From NCBI GenBank assembly GCA_050250955.1, contig JBFWNR010000006.1:1-64000 (forward strand): a stretch of 64,000 bases of DNA, written 5' to 3'. Position 1 is the stretch's first letter, and each line of letters begins with the position of its first letter. This document shows positions 1 through 7,100 of the stretch, piece after piece. The notes under the pieces are model-generated. The model had not been told where the DNA came from. It saw only the letters and a program-made list of their open reading frames with translations, and searched no databases. The DNA is from CAWAYR01 sp050250955 (GTDB lineage: Bacteria; Acidobacteriota; Vicinamibacteria; Vicinamibacterales; UBA2999). The position numbers and the translations under genes are program-made.

Positions 1-112
1 GGAAGACCGGCAACAACCACCCAGAATGATTCTCTCGCGCATCGGTGAGAGCGAACGCCCCTGTCAGCAGCGACGCTATCAGCACAAGCCCTGCGGCCGT
101 TCGCCGACTCAT
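1..112 (-). CDS. Small cassette membrane protein, partial (paralogue of the protein at 1449-1856)
   Basis: The ATG at 112-110 opens a minus-strand frame that stays open to the window edge (37 codons). The product starts MSRRTAAGLVLIASLLTGAF and continues with ...NHSGWLLPVF. It aligns without gaps to the N-terminus of the protein at 1449-1856 (MSARGTAIWILAASLVTGAL, ...NHSGVLVPL), so the two cassettes carry relatives. The hydrophobic N-terminus suggests a membrane segment or signal anchor. The ribosome-binding sequence AGGTGG lies 5-6 bases upstream and is partly formed by the attC core site (GTTAGGT). Function unknown; the 3' end lies outside the window. Confidence 0.7.
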   Translation of the reverse strand, partial: MSRRTAAGLVLIASLLTGAFALTDARENHSGWLLPVF

Positions 113-119
113 TCGGTCC

Positions 120-209
120 ACCTAACGAGCTCCGCGTAAGCCGCGGCGCCTCGGTGTCGCGATCTTGCCATGCATCTTCAACGCCGGCGGCTTCACGCGG
201 ATGTTAGAC
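120..209 (-). repeat. attC site A
   Basis: 90 bp bounded on the plus strand by ACCTAAC (120-126) and GTTAGAC (203-209). The inner arms CCGCGTAAGCCGC and GCGGCTTCACGCGG pair except for one extra base in the right arm. The middle differs from the other 90-bp sites, so this is the most diverged 90-bp member. The stop codon of the membrane protein at 204-698 lies inside the GTTAGAC core. Confidence 0.85.
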
Positions 210-698
210 GGCGCCGGTCGGGCCCCCGATGCGGAATCGCTCTCGGAGTTGTACGACCAAACCCGTCACCACCGCCGCCGCACACCATACAGGCACGGCG
301 ATGTACCGCCACGCAGTTGTTAGCTGCTCGGGACTGCCACCGTTGATGAACCTGCCACCTTCACTCTCGATCACAACCCAGCCGTCTGTTGGGAAGAAGG
401 GTATCCAGTCGATCATCGGGTCGCCCGGCACGTACGCGTGGTAGCGATACAGTGCGACGAACAGAAGGTCAGCCGGCCCACCGAGAACACCGGCAGCAGT
501 GATTAGCACGCTGGTATAGCTGGCTAGTTCGACAACGAGCTCCCTTGGCGCCCCAGCTCGCCTCAGGCAGAGCGCATAGCCCCACGTCACGGCCACGAGC
601 GCGGTCGTCATGGGTCCGACAAGGAGGCAATAGATGACCAGCTCGTGGGCGGCCCACAATGGCAAGTCCCACCACGACGCGAGGCTAGGATGCTGCAT
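204..698 (-). CDS. Cassette-encoded membrane protein of unknown function
   Basis: 164 aa. Three clear hydrophobic stretches, at about residues 17-42, 58-85 and 132-151, indicate an integral membrane protein with a short polar C-terminal tail; a charged, aromatic-rich loop (around 86-125) lies between the second and third. The ATG is 11 bp inside site B and the TAA is inside the core of site A, so the gene occupies a whole cassette. No family was recognised. It could be a small sensor, a transport accessory or an immunity-type membrane protein, but nothing in the sequence decides. Expression would depend on a promoter elsewhere in the array or in the attC sequence. Confidence 0.7.
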   Translation of the reverse strand: MQHPSLASWWDLPLWAAHELVIYCLLVGPMTTALVAVTWGYALCLRRAGAPRELVVELASYTSVLITAAGVLGGPADLLFVALYRYHAYVPGDPMIDWIPFFPTDGWVVIESEGGRFINGGSPEQLTTAWRYIAVPVWCAAAVVTGLVVQLRERFRIGGPTGAV

Positions 699-708
699 CT
701 GAACGCCC

Positions 709-798
709 GTCTAACGACCGGCGCGTAAGCCGCGGCGGCCAGACGCCGGGATGATGCCACAGGTCGTGAACGCCGTCGGCTTCACGCGCTTGTTAGGC
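709..798 (-). repeat. attC site B
   Basis: 90 bp between GTCTAAC (709-715) and GTTAGGC (792-798). Arms GCGCGTAAGCCGCGGCGGC and GCCGTCGGCTTCACGCGC pair with a single unpaired C in the right arm. Contains the shared inner GATGATGCCACA. Confidence 0.9.
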
Positions 799-825
799 AG
801 CCGATCGAGTGCTACGCTGCCTCGT

Positions 826-1050
826 ATGACGATCAAAGCCCGGGTGCAGGCAGGGCGCTTGGTGGTCGATGAGCCCACGACGCTTCCCGATGGTACGGAA
901 GTGGAGTTGCTACCCCTGGACCCGGGTGACTGGCTCACCGATGCGGACCGGCAGGCCTTGCACGCCGCCTTGGCCGAATCCGAAAAGGACGTCGCCGCGG
1001 GCCGTCTGGTGGACGCCACCGAGGTGTTGAAGGAGTTGCGCTCGCGTTGA
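826..1050 (+). CDS. Antitoxin of a RelE/ParE-type pair (cassette-borne)
   Basis: 74 aa from ATG 826. The N-terminal half (MTIKARVQAGRLVVDEPTTL then PDGTEVELLPL) is a short beta-rich module of a kind common in small antitoxins; the C-terminal half (residues about 37-74) is a charged amphipathic helix suited to wrapping a toxin. Its stop overlaps the toxin start (TTGA). The frame stays open back through the attC site, so an upstream start is formally possible, but 826 gives the family-like N-terminus. Only 27 bp separate the attC core from this ATG, so the promoter must lie within or next to the attC site. It reads opposite to the inferred array direction, as is common for toxin-antitoxin cassettes with their own promoter. 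Confidence 0.75.
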   Translation: MTIKARVQAGRLVVDEPTTLPDGTEVELLPLDPGDWLTDADRQALHAALAESEKDVAAGRLVDATEVLKELRSR

Positions 1051-1364
1051 CGGAGCGTCGGGTCCGCTTCACGGCGACGGCGCGTGCGCACATCGGCCGG
1101 GAGCGGGAATGGTGGCTTCAGCATCGTGACTATCCGGAGATCTTCGCTGCTGAACTCGAAGAGGCCGTCAAGATCCTGGCCGTGCTGCCCGGCGCCGGCA
1201 ACCCGTATCCAGGAGCGGGAATCTCTGGGCTGCGCCGTCTCTACCTCGAGAAGGTTGCCCACCATCTCTACTACACCTTCGATGACGAGCAGGTCATTGT
1301 TCGCGCCTTCTGGGGCGCTCGTCGAGGCCGAGGGCCAGTCTTGCGTTCGTCGCAATCGAAGTGA
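1047..1364 (+). CDS. RelE/ParE-family toxin (cassette-borne)
   Basis: 105 aa from a TTG start that overlaps the antitoxin stop. The order is typical of the RelE/ParE fold: beta strand (RVRFTATA), long helical hairpin (residues about 12-47, with EREWW and FAAELEEAV), then a C-terminal sheet ending YLEKVAHHLYYTFDDEQVIV and RAFWGARRGRGP. ParE members poison gyrase and RelE members cleave mRNA on the ribosome; which applies cannot be read here. Pairing with the overlapping upstream antitoxin supports the call. The stop is 11 bp before attC C, so the pair fills one cassette. Such cassettes are known to stabilise large arrays. Confidence 0.85.
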   Translation: MTERRVRFTATARAHIGREREWWLQHRDYPEIFAAELEEAVKILAVLPGAGNPYPGAGISGLRRLYLEKVAHHLYYTFDDEQVIVRAFWGARRGRGPVLRSSQSK

Positions 1365-1375
1365 GGGCTTCGCCT

Positions 1376-1465
1376 GCCTAACGACCGGCGCGTAAGCCGC
1401 GGCGGCCACATGTTCGGATGATGCCACAGCCGCTGGACGCCGTCGGCTTCACGCGCGGGTTAGGT
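1376..1465 (-). repeat. attC site C
   Basis: 90 bp between GCCTAAC (1376-1382) and GTTAGGT (1459-1465), with the same arms and unpaired C as site B. The stop of the minus-strand membrane protein (1449-1451) falls in the arm next to the core. Confidence 0.9.
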
Positions 1466-1856
1466 GGCCCCTGGTCTTCGAAGGCGAGAACCACAGTAGG
1501 TCAACCAACCAGACCGCGCCGGACAGCGCCAACCCGCCCGCCAGAATAAGGACAGGCCACAAGAGTGGGGCCAGATGCCGCGCGGTGTCTGGATCAGGCG
1601 GCGGCGCGATGGCGAACGCTGCGAACACGATTAGGCCGCCAAGACCAGTCGCGACGCCGAAGGCCGTGGGACCGGACAGACGCTGCGGCCGGCGCCAGAG
1701 CAGCAACGCTGCGAGAGCGCTAGGCGTCGCAGCCCATGCAGAGATGGCGAGTGGTACCAAGACACCGGAGTGGTTCTGCCACGCGTCGGCGAACGCGAGG
1801 GCACCGGTCACTAGCGACGCGGCAAGAATCCAGATGGCTGTGCCACGCGCACTCAT
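1449..1856 (-). CDS. Small cassette membrane protein (four hydrophobic segments)
   Basis: 135 aa from ATG 1856 (a GTG three codons upstream is an alternative). Hydrophobic segments at about 5-24, 31-53, 65-84 and 98-120 predict a four-helix membrane protein with short loops. It is homologous at its N-terminus to the partial gene at 1-112, and the two also share nearly the same start region (GTTAGGTGGACC then ATG after 3-4 bases), where the attC core contributes AGGTGG as ribosome-binding site. The stop lies inside attC C. No family was recognised; the paralogy indicates that related cassettes were acquired or duplicated within this array. Confidence 0.72.
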   Translation of the reverse strand: MSARGTAIWILAASLVTGALAFADAWQNHSGVLVPLAISAWAATPSALAALLLWRRPQRLSGPTAFGVATGLGGLIVFAAFAIAPPPDPDTARHLAPLLWPVLILAGGLALSGAVWLVDLLWFSPSKTRGHLTRA

Positions 1857-1863
1857 CGGGTCC

Positions 1864-1953
1864 ACCTAACGACCGGCGCGTAAGCCGCGGCGGCCAGATG
1901 CCGGGATGATGCCACAGACGCCGGACGCCGTCGGCTTCACGCGCAGGTTAGGC
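1864..1953 (-). repeat. attC site D
   Basis: 90 bp between ACCTAAC (1864-1870) and GTTAGGC (1947-1953). It closely resembles site B; differences cluster in the central terminal-loop region and the spacers next to the core sites. Confidence 0.9.
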
Positions 1954-1977
1954 AGCACATGCAGACCAGGGCCTTGC

Positions 1978-2091
1978 TCAGTGCGCCCAAGGAGCTCGTA
2001 GGGGCAACTGGAACTTGCCTTTCTTGAGCCGGTAGATTCTGAACACCAAGACCACGATTGCCAGTGCCTCGAGGACTTCGGGAAGGCCCAC
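1978..2091 (-). CDS. Possible 37-aa membrane peptide in an otherwise gene-poor cassette
   Basis: GTG at 2091 opens a 37-codon minus-strand frame ending TGA 1978-1980. The product has one hydrophobic stretch (residues about 8-18, LEALAIVVLVF) followed by a basic, aromatic segment (RIYRLKKGKF), a layout typical of single-pass small membrane peptides. It lies just downstream of another tiny frame (2095-2193). A TTG two bases upstream opens another frame through the attC site, which looks less protein-like. No homology is recognised; the call rests on composition and on being one of few candidates in this cassette. Confidence 0.3.
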   Translation of the reverse strand: MGLPEVLEALAIVVLVFRIYRLKKGKFQLPLRAPWAH

Positions 2092-2094
2092 AAT

Positions 2095-2193
2095 TCAGCG
2101 TCTTCGATTCTGCTCGTCCTCGAGCTCCTGGACGAGCTGATCGCGAAGCTGCGTCAAGAACGCGAGGATGGACTGCCAGAGCTTCACGATCAT
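2095..2193 (-). CDS. Possible 32-aa peptide in the same cassette
   Basis: ATG at 2193 opens 32 codons ending TGA 2095-2097. The product begins MIVKLWQSILAFLTQLRDQL and ends in an acidic-then-basic helix (EDEQNRRR), an amphipathic helix-like peptide. It would be translated just before the 37-aa frame. The sequence AGGAGCACATC just upstream of the ATG offers a reasonable ribosome-binding site. No family was recognised; it may equally be non-coding, since many array cassettes lack an obvious ORF. Confidence 0.3.
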   Translation of the reverse strand: MIVKLWQSILAFLTQLRDQLVQELEDEQNRRR

Positions 2194-2260
2194 GATGTGC
2201 TCCTGAACCTAGGCGTAGCTCAGGTCTCCAACGGCTGACACTGAACGGCTGATTTTGCCT

Positions 2261-2337
2261 GCCTAACGCCCCGGCTTCAGCCGCGGCGGCCCTCATGATG
2301 CGCCCGGGCCGCCGTCGGCTGCAAGCCGTGGTTAGGC
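2261..2337 (-). repeat. attC site E (short form)
   Basis: 77 bp between GCCTAAC (2261-2267) and GTTAGGC (2331-2337). Arms GGCTTCAGCCGCGGC and GCCGTCGGCTGCAAGCC pair with one extra base in the right arm, the same asymmetry as the 90-bp sites. The shorter middle lacks GATGATGCCACA, so this cassette probably has a different origin. Confidence 0.85.
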
Positions 2338-2340
2338 TGC

Positions 2341-2358
2341 GTAGCACAATTGTGCTAC
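2341..2358. promoter_or_regulatory. Perfect 18-bp palindromic operator of the AbrB/Doc cassette
   Basis: GTAGCACAATTGTGCTAC is a perfect inverted repeat. It lies 3 bp past the attC core and 9 bp before the GTG start of the antitoxin. AbrB- and Phd-type antitoxins autoregulate by binding such palindromes. Its position argues against the alternative upstream TTG start at 2350, which would fall inside the palindrome. Confidence 0.75.
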
Positions 2359-2367
2359 TCTGGCGAG

Positions 2368-2595
2368 GTGACGAAGGAACTGACGCTGCGCCAGGCTGGC
2401 GGCTCGGTCAGCGCGACCTTGCCCAAGGATATGGCGGACCGGCTCCACCTGGAGGCGGGTGATCGGGTGTTGGCGGTCGAGACCGACCGGGGCATTCTGC
2501 TCACCCCGTATGACCCCGAGGCCGAGCGCGCCCTCAAGGTGGCGGCCAAGGCCGCGAAGACGTATCGCAACGCGTTGCGGGAACTCGCGAAGTAG
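2368..2595 (+). CDS. AbrB/MazE-type antitoxin (cassette-borne)
   Basis: 75 aa from GTG 2368. The N-terminus TKELTLRQAGGSVSATLPKD is a swapped-hairpin (SpoVT-AbrB) DNA-binding domain, with the usual Gly-x-Ser-x-x-x-x-Leu-Pro pattern followed by MADRLHLEAGDRVLAVE. The C-terminal helix (about 50-75, rich in Ala/Lys) should neutralise the toxin. It directly precedes a Doc-family toxin with 3 bp between them, and an 18-bp palindrome just upstream is a likely autoregulatory operator. Start chosen downstream of that palindrome. AbrB-Doc pairings are common; no other role is likely. Confidence 0.85.
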   Translation: MTKELTLRQAGGSVSATLPKDMADRLHLEAGDRVLAVETDRGILLTPYDPEAERALKVAAKAAKTYRNALRELAK

Positions 2596-2598
2596 CCG

Positions 2599-3012
2599 AT
2601 GGTGAAGCGGCGGCGCGAGCCGACGTGGCTGTCGCGGATGGTTATCGACGCGATTCACGCCGATCAAGTCCGCGAGCATGGCGGCCTCACCGGCCTGCGT
2701 GATGAGAACCTGCTGGAGTCGGCCTTGGCCAAGCCACGCCAGGCGTGGCACTACGCGACGGCCACCGATGTGCCCGTTCTTGCGGCCGCGTATGCGTTTG
2801 GCCTTGTCCGGAACCACCCATACCGAGACGGCAACAAGCGCATCGGCTTCCTGGCGATGGTGACGTTTCTTGGGGTGAACGGCTACACCTTCGAGGGCAC
2901 CGACGAAGACGTCGTGACGCAGTTTGTCGCGCTCGCGGCAGGCCGGGTGTCAGAGGAAGACCTGACAACCTGGATCCGCGAGCGGTCGAAGCCCGCAACT
3001 CGCTTGGTTTAG
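2599..3012 (+). CDS. doc: Doc/Fic-family toxin (cassette-borne)
   Basis: 137 aa, the usual size for Doc. The Fic motif HPYRDGNKR is at residues 73-81, with the catalytic His, the phosphate-binding Gly-Asn-Lys and the final Arg all present. The upstream helix (GLRDENLLESALAKPRQ) matches the Doc N-terminal region. Doc toxins phosphorylate EF-Tu on Thr and stop translation, in contrast to AMPylating Fic enzymes. Doc lacks its own inhibitory helix and is restrained by the antitoxin, here the AbrB-type gene 3 bp upstream. The stop TAG is 3 bp before attC F, so the operon fills the cassette exactly. Confidence 0.92.
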   Translation: MVKRRREPTWLSRMVIDAIHADQVREHGGLTGLRDENLLESALAKPRQAWHYATATDVPVLAAAYAFGLVRNHPYRDGNKRIGFLAMVTFLGVNGYTFEGTDEDVVTQFVALAAGRVSEEDLTTWIRERSKPATRLV

Positions 3013-3015
3013 TCA

Positions 3016-3105
3016 GCCTAACGACTGGCGCGTAAGCCGCGGCGCCCCGATGGCCGGATGATGCCACAGATGTGGGCCGCCGTCGGCTTCACGCGCGGGT
3101 TAGCC
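3016..3105 (-). repeat. attC site F
   Basis: 90 bp between GCCTAAC (3016-3022) and GTTAGCC (3099-3105; one departure from the GTTRRRY consensus). Arms and inner GATGATGCCACA as in sites B-D. The stop TAA of the 199-aa ORF is the reverse complement of 3100-3102, inside the core. Confidence 0.88.
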
Positions 3106-3699
3106 AGCTCTTTCGTCAAGTGACAACACTTCCCAGTCGAAGTGGCGCGCAACCACCAGACTGCCGCCAAGAAACAGGGCTCGTAGGGCCCGACGTCGGC
3201 CGTCACCTTCAGAGGAGGGGCAGCTGAGCGACTCCGGAGCGATTGATGAGATGCCTTGCGACTCGAGGACCTGCACTGCTGCACGCGCAAGCGAGATTGG
3301 GCCAGTCAGCAACGCCCCGGTGCCTTCATGCAGCACTTGCTCCGGCCCATATTCACGATTGGCGTACCGCTCGAACGGGCGCCATCCGAGTGACCATTGC
3401 GACACGAGACGCTGGAGGGTCTCGACTGTGCTGATTGGATGGGGTGCCTGCGAGTTCACGTAGACAGTCGTCCACGGCTGAGTGTAGTCGGCGAGCACGG
3501 CATGGTCGCTCACAATCGACACGCCGACGAAGCCAGAGCCGGCGAAAGAGTACTCCCGCTTCCCAACGAAGTGGACTCGTGCCAGACCTCGGACTGGAGT
3601 CTGTAGGAGCAACTCCCAGTACGTCGTCTGCCGACGCCGAATCGCACCGGCCTGTTCAGGCGGCCAGGTGGCCGGAATGCTGTCTCGGGTTCTGGTCAT
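3100..3699 (-). CDS. Cassette-encoded protein of unknown function (199 aa)
   Basis: Starts at 3699, stops inside the attC F core, and would be the first cassette if the array reads on the minus strand. The sequence is soluble-looking and mixed alpha/beta: a strand-rich middle (residues about 40-80, with FAGSGFVGVSIVSDHAVLAD), a WSLGWRPFERYANREYGPEQ segment and an Ala/Leu-rich helix (about 130-146). No signal peptide or membrane helix is evident. No family was recognised; orphan cassette proteins of this kind are the norm in chromosomal integrons. Its base composition is lower in GC at third positions than the core genes from 4.2 kb on, fitting a foreign origin. Confidence 0.65.
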   Translation of the reverse strand: MTRTRDSIPATWPPEQAGAIRRRQTTYWELLLQTPVRGLARVHFVGKREYSFAGSGFVGVSIVSDHAVLADYTQPWTTVYVNSQAPHPISTVETLQRLVSQWSLGWRPFERYANREYGPEQVLHEGTGALLTGPISLARAAVQVLESQGISSIAPESLSCPSSEGDGRRRALRALFLGGSLVVARHFDWEVLSLDERAG

Positions 3700-3709
3700 C
3701 CAGCAGTCT

Positions 3710-3794
3710 GGCTAACAATCATTAGGCAGGTCGGGATAGTCGCTTGCCGACCGCCAGGTCGCAGTCTAACCGACCCCACCGGAACGCGTTAGGC
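3710..3794 (-). other. attI-like or degraded attC site at the proximal end of the array
   Basis: Read on the minus strand, this stretch starts GCCTAAC (3794-3788), contains GTTAGAC (3770-3764) and ends GCCTAATGATTGTTAGCC (3727-3710). That last piece has the inverted-core plus core layout of an attI simple site. Alternatively the whole 85 bp is a divergent attC: outer cores plus a GGTCGG/CCGACC inner stem. It abuts the last cassette ORF, and unambiguous attC sites are absent beyond it. Evidence is positional and by motif only. Confidence 0.4.
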
Positions 3795-4014
3795 GCAGTA
3801 AGTGCTGGCCTGTGTGTGTCGTGCCGTCCCGGGCACACGCGTGATATCCGGTCGGCATAGCGCGACCTGTGACGCCAGTCGCGGTCGGCGTAGCCCGGGA
3901 CTGGAACTCCGTGCAGGGACGCCGGCAATGGGCGGCGACCGGCAAACGGCTCCAGGCGGCGGAGGGCTGGCCCGGATCCCGCGGCCGTCCGGAGCAGGCC
4001 GCGCAATCGTCAGT

Positions 4015-4145
4015 CGTCAAACGCCGAGGCGGCGCCGAAGTCCGCGTGGGGTGTTCAGGCGCAGCGGCGACGCCCCGATCGCGTCGCACTGCACCGCCCG
4101 GGGCCCCGCGCTTCCGCCGACGCTCGCCCCCGCTGGCGTTTGACG
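4015..4145. repeat. Wide 11-bp perfect inverted repeat in a gene-free stretch (3795-4192)
   Basis: CGTCAAACGCC (4015-4025) is perfectly inverted at 4135-4145 (GGCGTTTGACG). The outer bases resemble integron core sites with one mismatch each (GTCAAAC/GTTTGAC). The 109 bp between have no obvious further pairing. The surrounding 3795-4192 shows no convincing ORF, no integrase remnant and no RNA gene. It may be an outlying diverged attC, a terminator of the gene ending at 4193, or chance. Confidence 0.35.
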
Positions 4146-4192
4146 GCCTGCGGAGGGTTCGGACGCGGGAGCCGGGTCAGCCCTCCGTCGCC

Positions 4193-7100
4193 TTACCCGC
4201 CAGCCTGCTTGAACGCCGCCCGGGCCGACGCCAGCTCCTTCACCAGGTCCTCGTAGCGATCCACGGCGTCCTTGCCCAGCCGCTGGTCGGCGTTGCCCAC
4301 CATGCGCTGCACGTTGTTCAACTGGTTGAGCAGCATCGGCTGCGGGTACGGGCCGGGCATGTCGTTCAGCGTCGCCCACACCTTCTGCAGCGGGTGCGCG
4401 AAGGTCAGGTCCATCGGCCGCACGCCCGGCGGGGCCGGAGCGGGCGGGCGCACGTTGGCCTTCTGCATCGCCTGGTTCACGTCCTCGGCCAGCTTGCGGG
4501 CGTCGCTGATCGTGTCGCGCAGGCGGAGCTGGAAGGCGAGCAGGCCATCCAGATCGGCCTGGGTCACGCCGTCGCGGGTCACCCGCGGATCGACCACGAG
4601 CGCGAAGCTCTTCGTCTGCGCCTGGCCGCCCGCGGTCAGCGTGACGGTGTATTTTCCGGGAGGCGCATACGGCCCGCCGGCCCCGCCATCGGGCGAGCTC
4701 GCCGTCCACGGTCCGGGGTAGCGCATGTCCCAGGTGAAGCGCTGCAGGCCGGCGCGGCCCTCGATCGCCGCCGATCCGCCCAGCCGGCGGAACGGTCCGC
4801 GCATGTCCTGACCGGCGCCGCCGGGGCGGGCCGGCACCGTGGCGAAGCGGCGAATCACCTGACCCTTGGCGTCCTTCACCTCCAGCGTCGCGTCGGTGGG
4901 GGCGCTGGCGAAGTAGAGATCGAAGTGCGGCCCGGGCACCGGATACTCGGGCTCGGCCGCCGACGGCGGTGTCGCCACGTAGCGGTAGCGCAGCGCGTCC
5001 TGCGGCTGGAAGAGGTGCACGGCCGGCAGCGACGTCGCGGCGCCTGCTCCCGTCGCCGGCGCGTACATCGCCGCCAGCTGCTGCAGCGGCGTCACGTCGT
5101 CCATGATCCACAGCGACCGGCCCATGGTGCTGATCACCAGGTCGTTGCGGTGCACCTTGATGTCGGTCACCGGCGTCGCCGGCAGGTTCTGCTGCAGCGA
5201 CTGCCACGAGCCGCCGTCGTTGAACGACACGAACGCGCCGAACTCGGTGCCGGCGTAGAGCAGCCCCTGGCGCTTCGGATCCTCGCGCACCACACGGGTC
5301 GGGTGGTCGATCGGGATGCCGTTCGAACCGCTGGTCAGCAGCGTCCAGGTCTCGCCGTAGTCGGTGGTCTTGTAGATGTAGGGCTTCAGGTCGTGCTCGC
5401 GCAGGTAGCGGTAAGCGGCCACGTAGAAGGTGCCGCGCCGATGCGGGCTGTCCTCCACGGTCTGGATGCGGCCGCCGATCGGCAGGTCCTTCGGCGTCAC
5501 CCGCTTCCAGGTCCTGCCGTTGTCGCGCGTGATCGACACCGGCCCGTCGTTGGCGCCCACCATGATCACGCCCTTCTCGAGCCGGCTCTCGATCATCGCG
5601 TAGATCGAGCTGTAGACCTCCTCGCCGGTGATGTCGCGGGTGATCGGCGTCCCCGGGATCACCTGGTACTCCTGCTCGTGCGCGGTGAGGTCCGGGCTGA
5701 TCGTCTCCCAGGTGACGCCTTCGTCGATCGAGCGGTGCAGCACGTGGCTGGCCTGGTAGACGATGCGGTCGTCGTGGGGTGAGAGGTAGACCACGGTCTG
5801 GCGCGGGAAGCGGTACTTGATCTCGTCGGGGTGGTGCCCGTAGCGGTTCTGCGGGTAGACCCAGTAGTGCTTCTCCTGCCCGGTGGCCACGCTGTAGCGG
5901 CCCACTTCGCCCTTGCAGGCGCCCCAGACGACCGAGCCGTCCTTGCGCGGCCAGATCTGGCCGGTCTCGCAGCCCGAGGCCTGCACCCAGGTCTCGGCCG
6001 GGTGGTCGAGACTCCAGCTCACCGCCGGATTGCTCGGCACGATGAGCGTGGTGTTGTCCTGCTGCGGCACGTAGAGGCGGTAGGGGTGCTGCTCGTCCAC
6101 CGCCACCATGTAGTACTCGGCGTGCGGCTGGTTGAGGATCGACGACCAGCTCCGGCCGCCGTTCAGCGACACGTTGCCGCCGCCGTCGTTGATCTGGAGA
6201 ATGATGTCGGGGTTGTCGGGGTTGAACCACATCCCGTGGTTGTCGCCGTGCGGCGTGCCCACGGTGGTGAACGTCTTGCCGCCGTCGCTGGACTTGTGCA
6301 GGCCCAGCTCGTTGACCCACACCTCGTTCTCGTTCTTCGGGTTCACCGTCACGTAGTGGAAGTAGAACGGCCGGGCGCGCAGCCGCTGGCTGCTGTTGAC
6401 CAGCGTCCAGCTCTCGCCGGCGTCGCTCGAACGATAGAGCCCGCCTTCGCTGCCCGGTGCCTCCACCATCGCGTAGAGCACGTTGGGGTTGCTCCTGGCG
6501 ATGTCGAGGTCGATCTTGCCGATCAGCTTGCCGGGCAGGCCGGCGGAGATCTTCTTCCAGGTGTCGCCGCCGTCGGTGGACTTGTAGATGCCGCCCTTGT
6601 CGGCCGGGCCGCCGCTGACGATGTCCCAGCCCTTGCGGAAGCCGCGGTAGATGGCGGCGTAGACGATGCTGGGGTTCTGCCAGTCCACCTCCACGTCGCG
6701 TCCGCCGTGTTCGTGGTCCACGAACAGCGTCTTCTTCCAGGTCCGGCCGCCGTCGCTGGTCTTGAAGATGCCGCGCTCGTCGTTGGGGCCGAAGGGCGAG
6801 CCCAGCGCTGCCAGCCACACGATGTCGGGGTTGGAGGGATGGACGCGGATGCCGCCGATCTGGCCCGACTCCTTCAACCCCATGAACTGGAAGCTCCGGC
6901 CGGCATCGGTGCTCTTGAACACCCCGCGGCCGATGATGACGTTGGAGCGGATCGGCGCCGACCCGGTGCCCACCCACACGTGATTGGGGCTCGACGGCGC
7001 GACGTCGATCGAGCCGATCGACCCGGTGGTCAGGTCGCCGTCGCCCACCGGGTACCAGTTGATGCCGGCGTCGTCGGTCTTCCACACGCCACCGCCCGAC

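Larger units (their letters stand above)
1..3794 (-). mobile_element. Integron gene-cassette array (attC array without an integrase in view)
   Basis: Six attC-like elements (120-209, 709-798, 1376-1465, 1864-1953, 2261-2337, 3016-3105) separate seven short units, each with one or two small ORFs filling the space between sites. Sites at 709, 1376, 1864 and 3016 are strongly alike, including a shared inner GATGATGCCACA; the pair 709/1864 matches at about 79 of 90 positions by eye. Such homogeneity is typical of sedentary chromosomal integrons. All six have an extra unpaired base in the arm that is left-hand on the minus strand, which makes minus the likely cassette reading direction. No tyrosine-recombinase ORF was found here or in the adjoining 400 bp, so it may be a CALIN, or the integrase lies outside the window. 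Confidence 0.85.

Noticed and set aside
1866..2093. 75-codon minus-strand frame running from a TTG through attC site D
   Set aside because: A third or more of it would be translated attC sequence; the 37-codon frame in another register has a more protein-like composition and ends before the site.
120..3105. Reading the six attC-like elements as rho-independent terminators or REP sequences
   Set aside because: The fixed 77-90 bp length, AAC...GTT core pair, conserved single unpaired base and one-per-small-ORF spacing fit attC sites, not simple hairpins; there are no T-runs.
3795..4192. Degraded integron integrase (intI) next to the array
   Set aside because: All frames were read for tyrosine-recombinase motifs (Arg...His-x-x-Arg...Tyr region); nothing resembling them was found.
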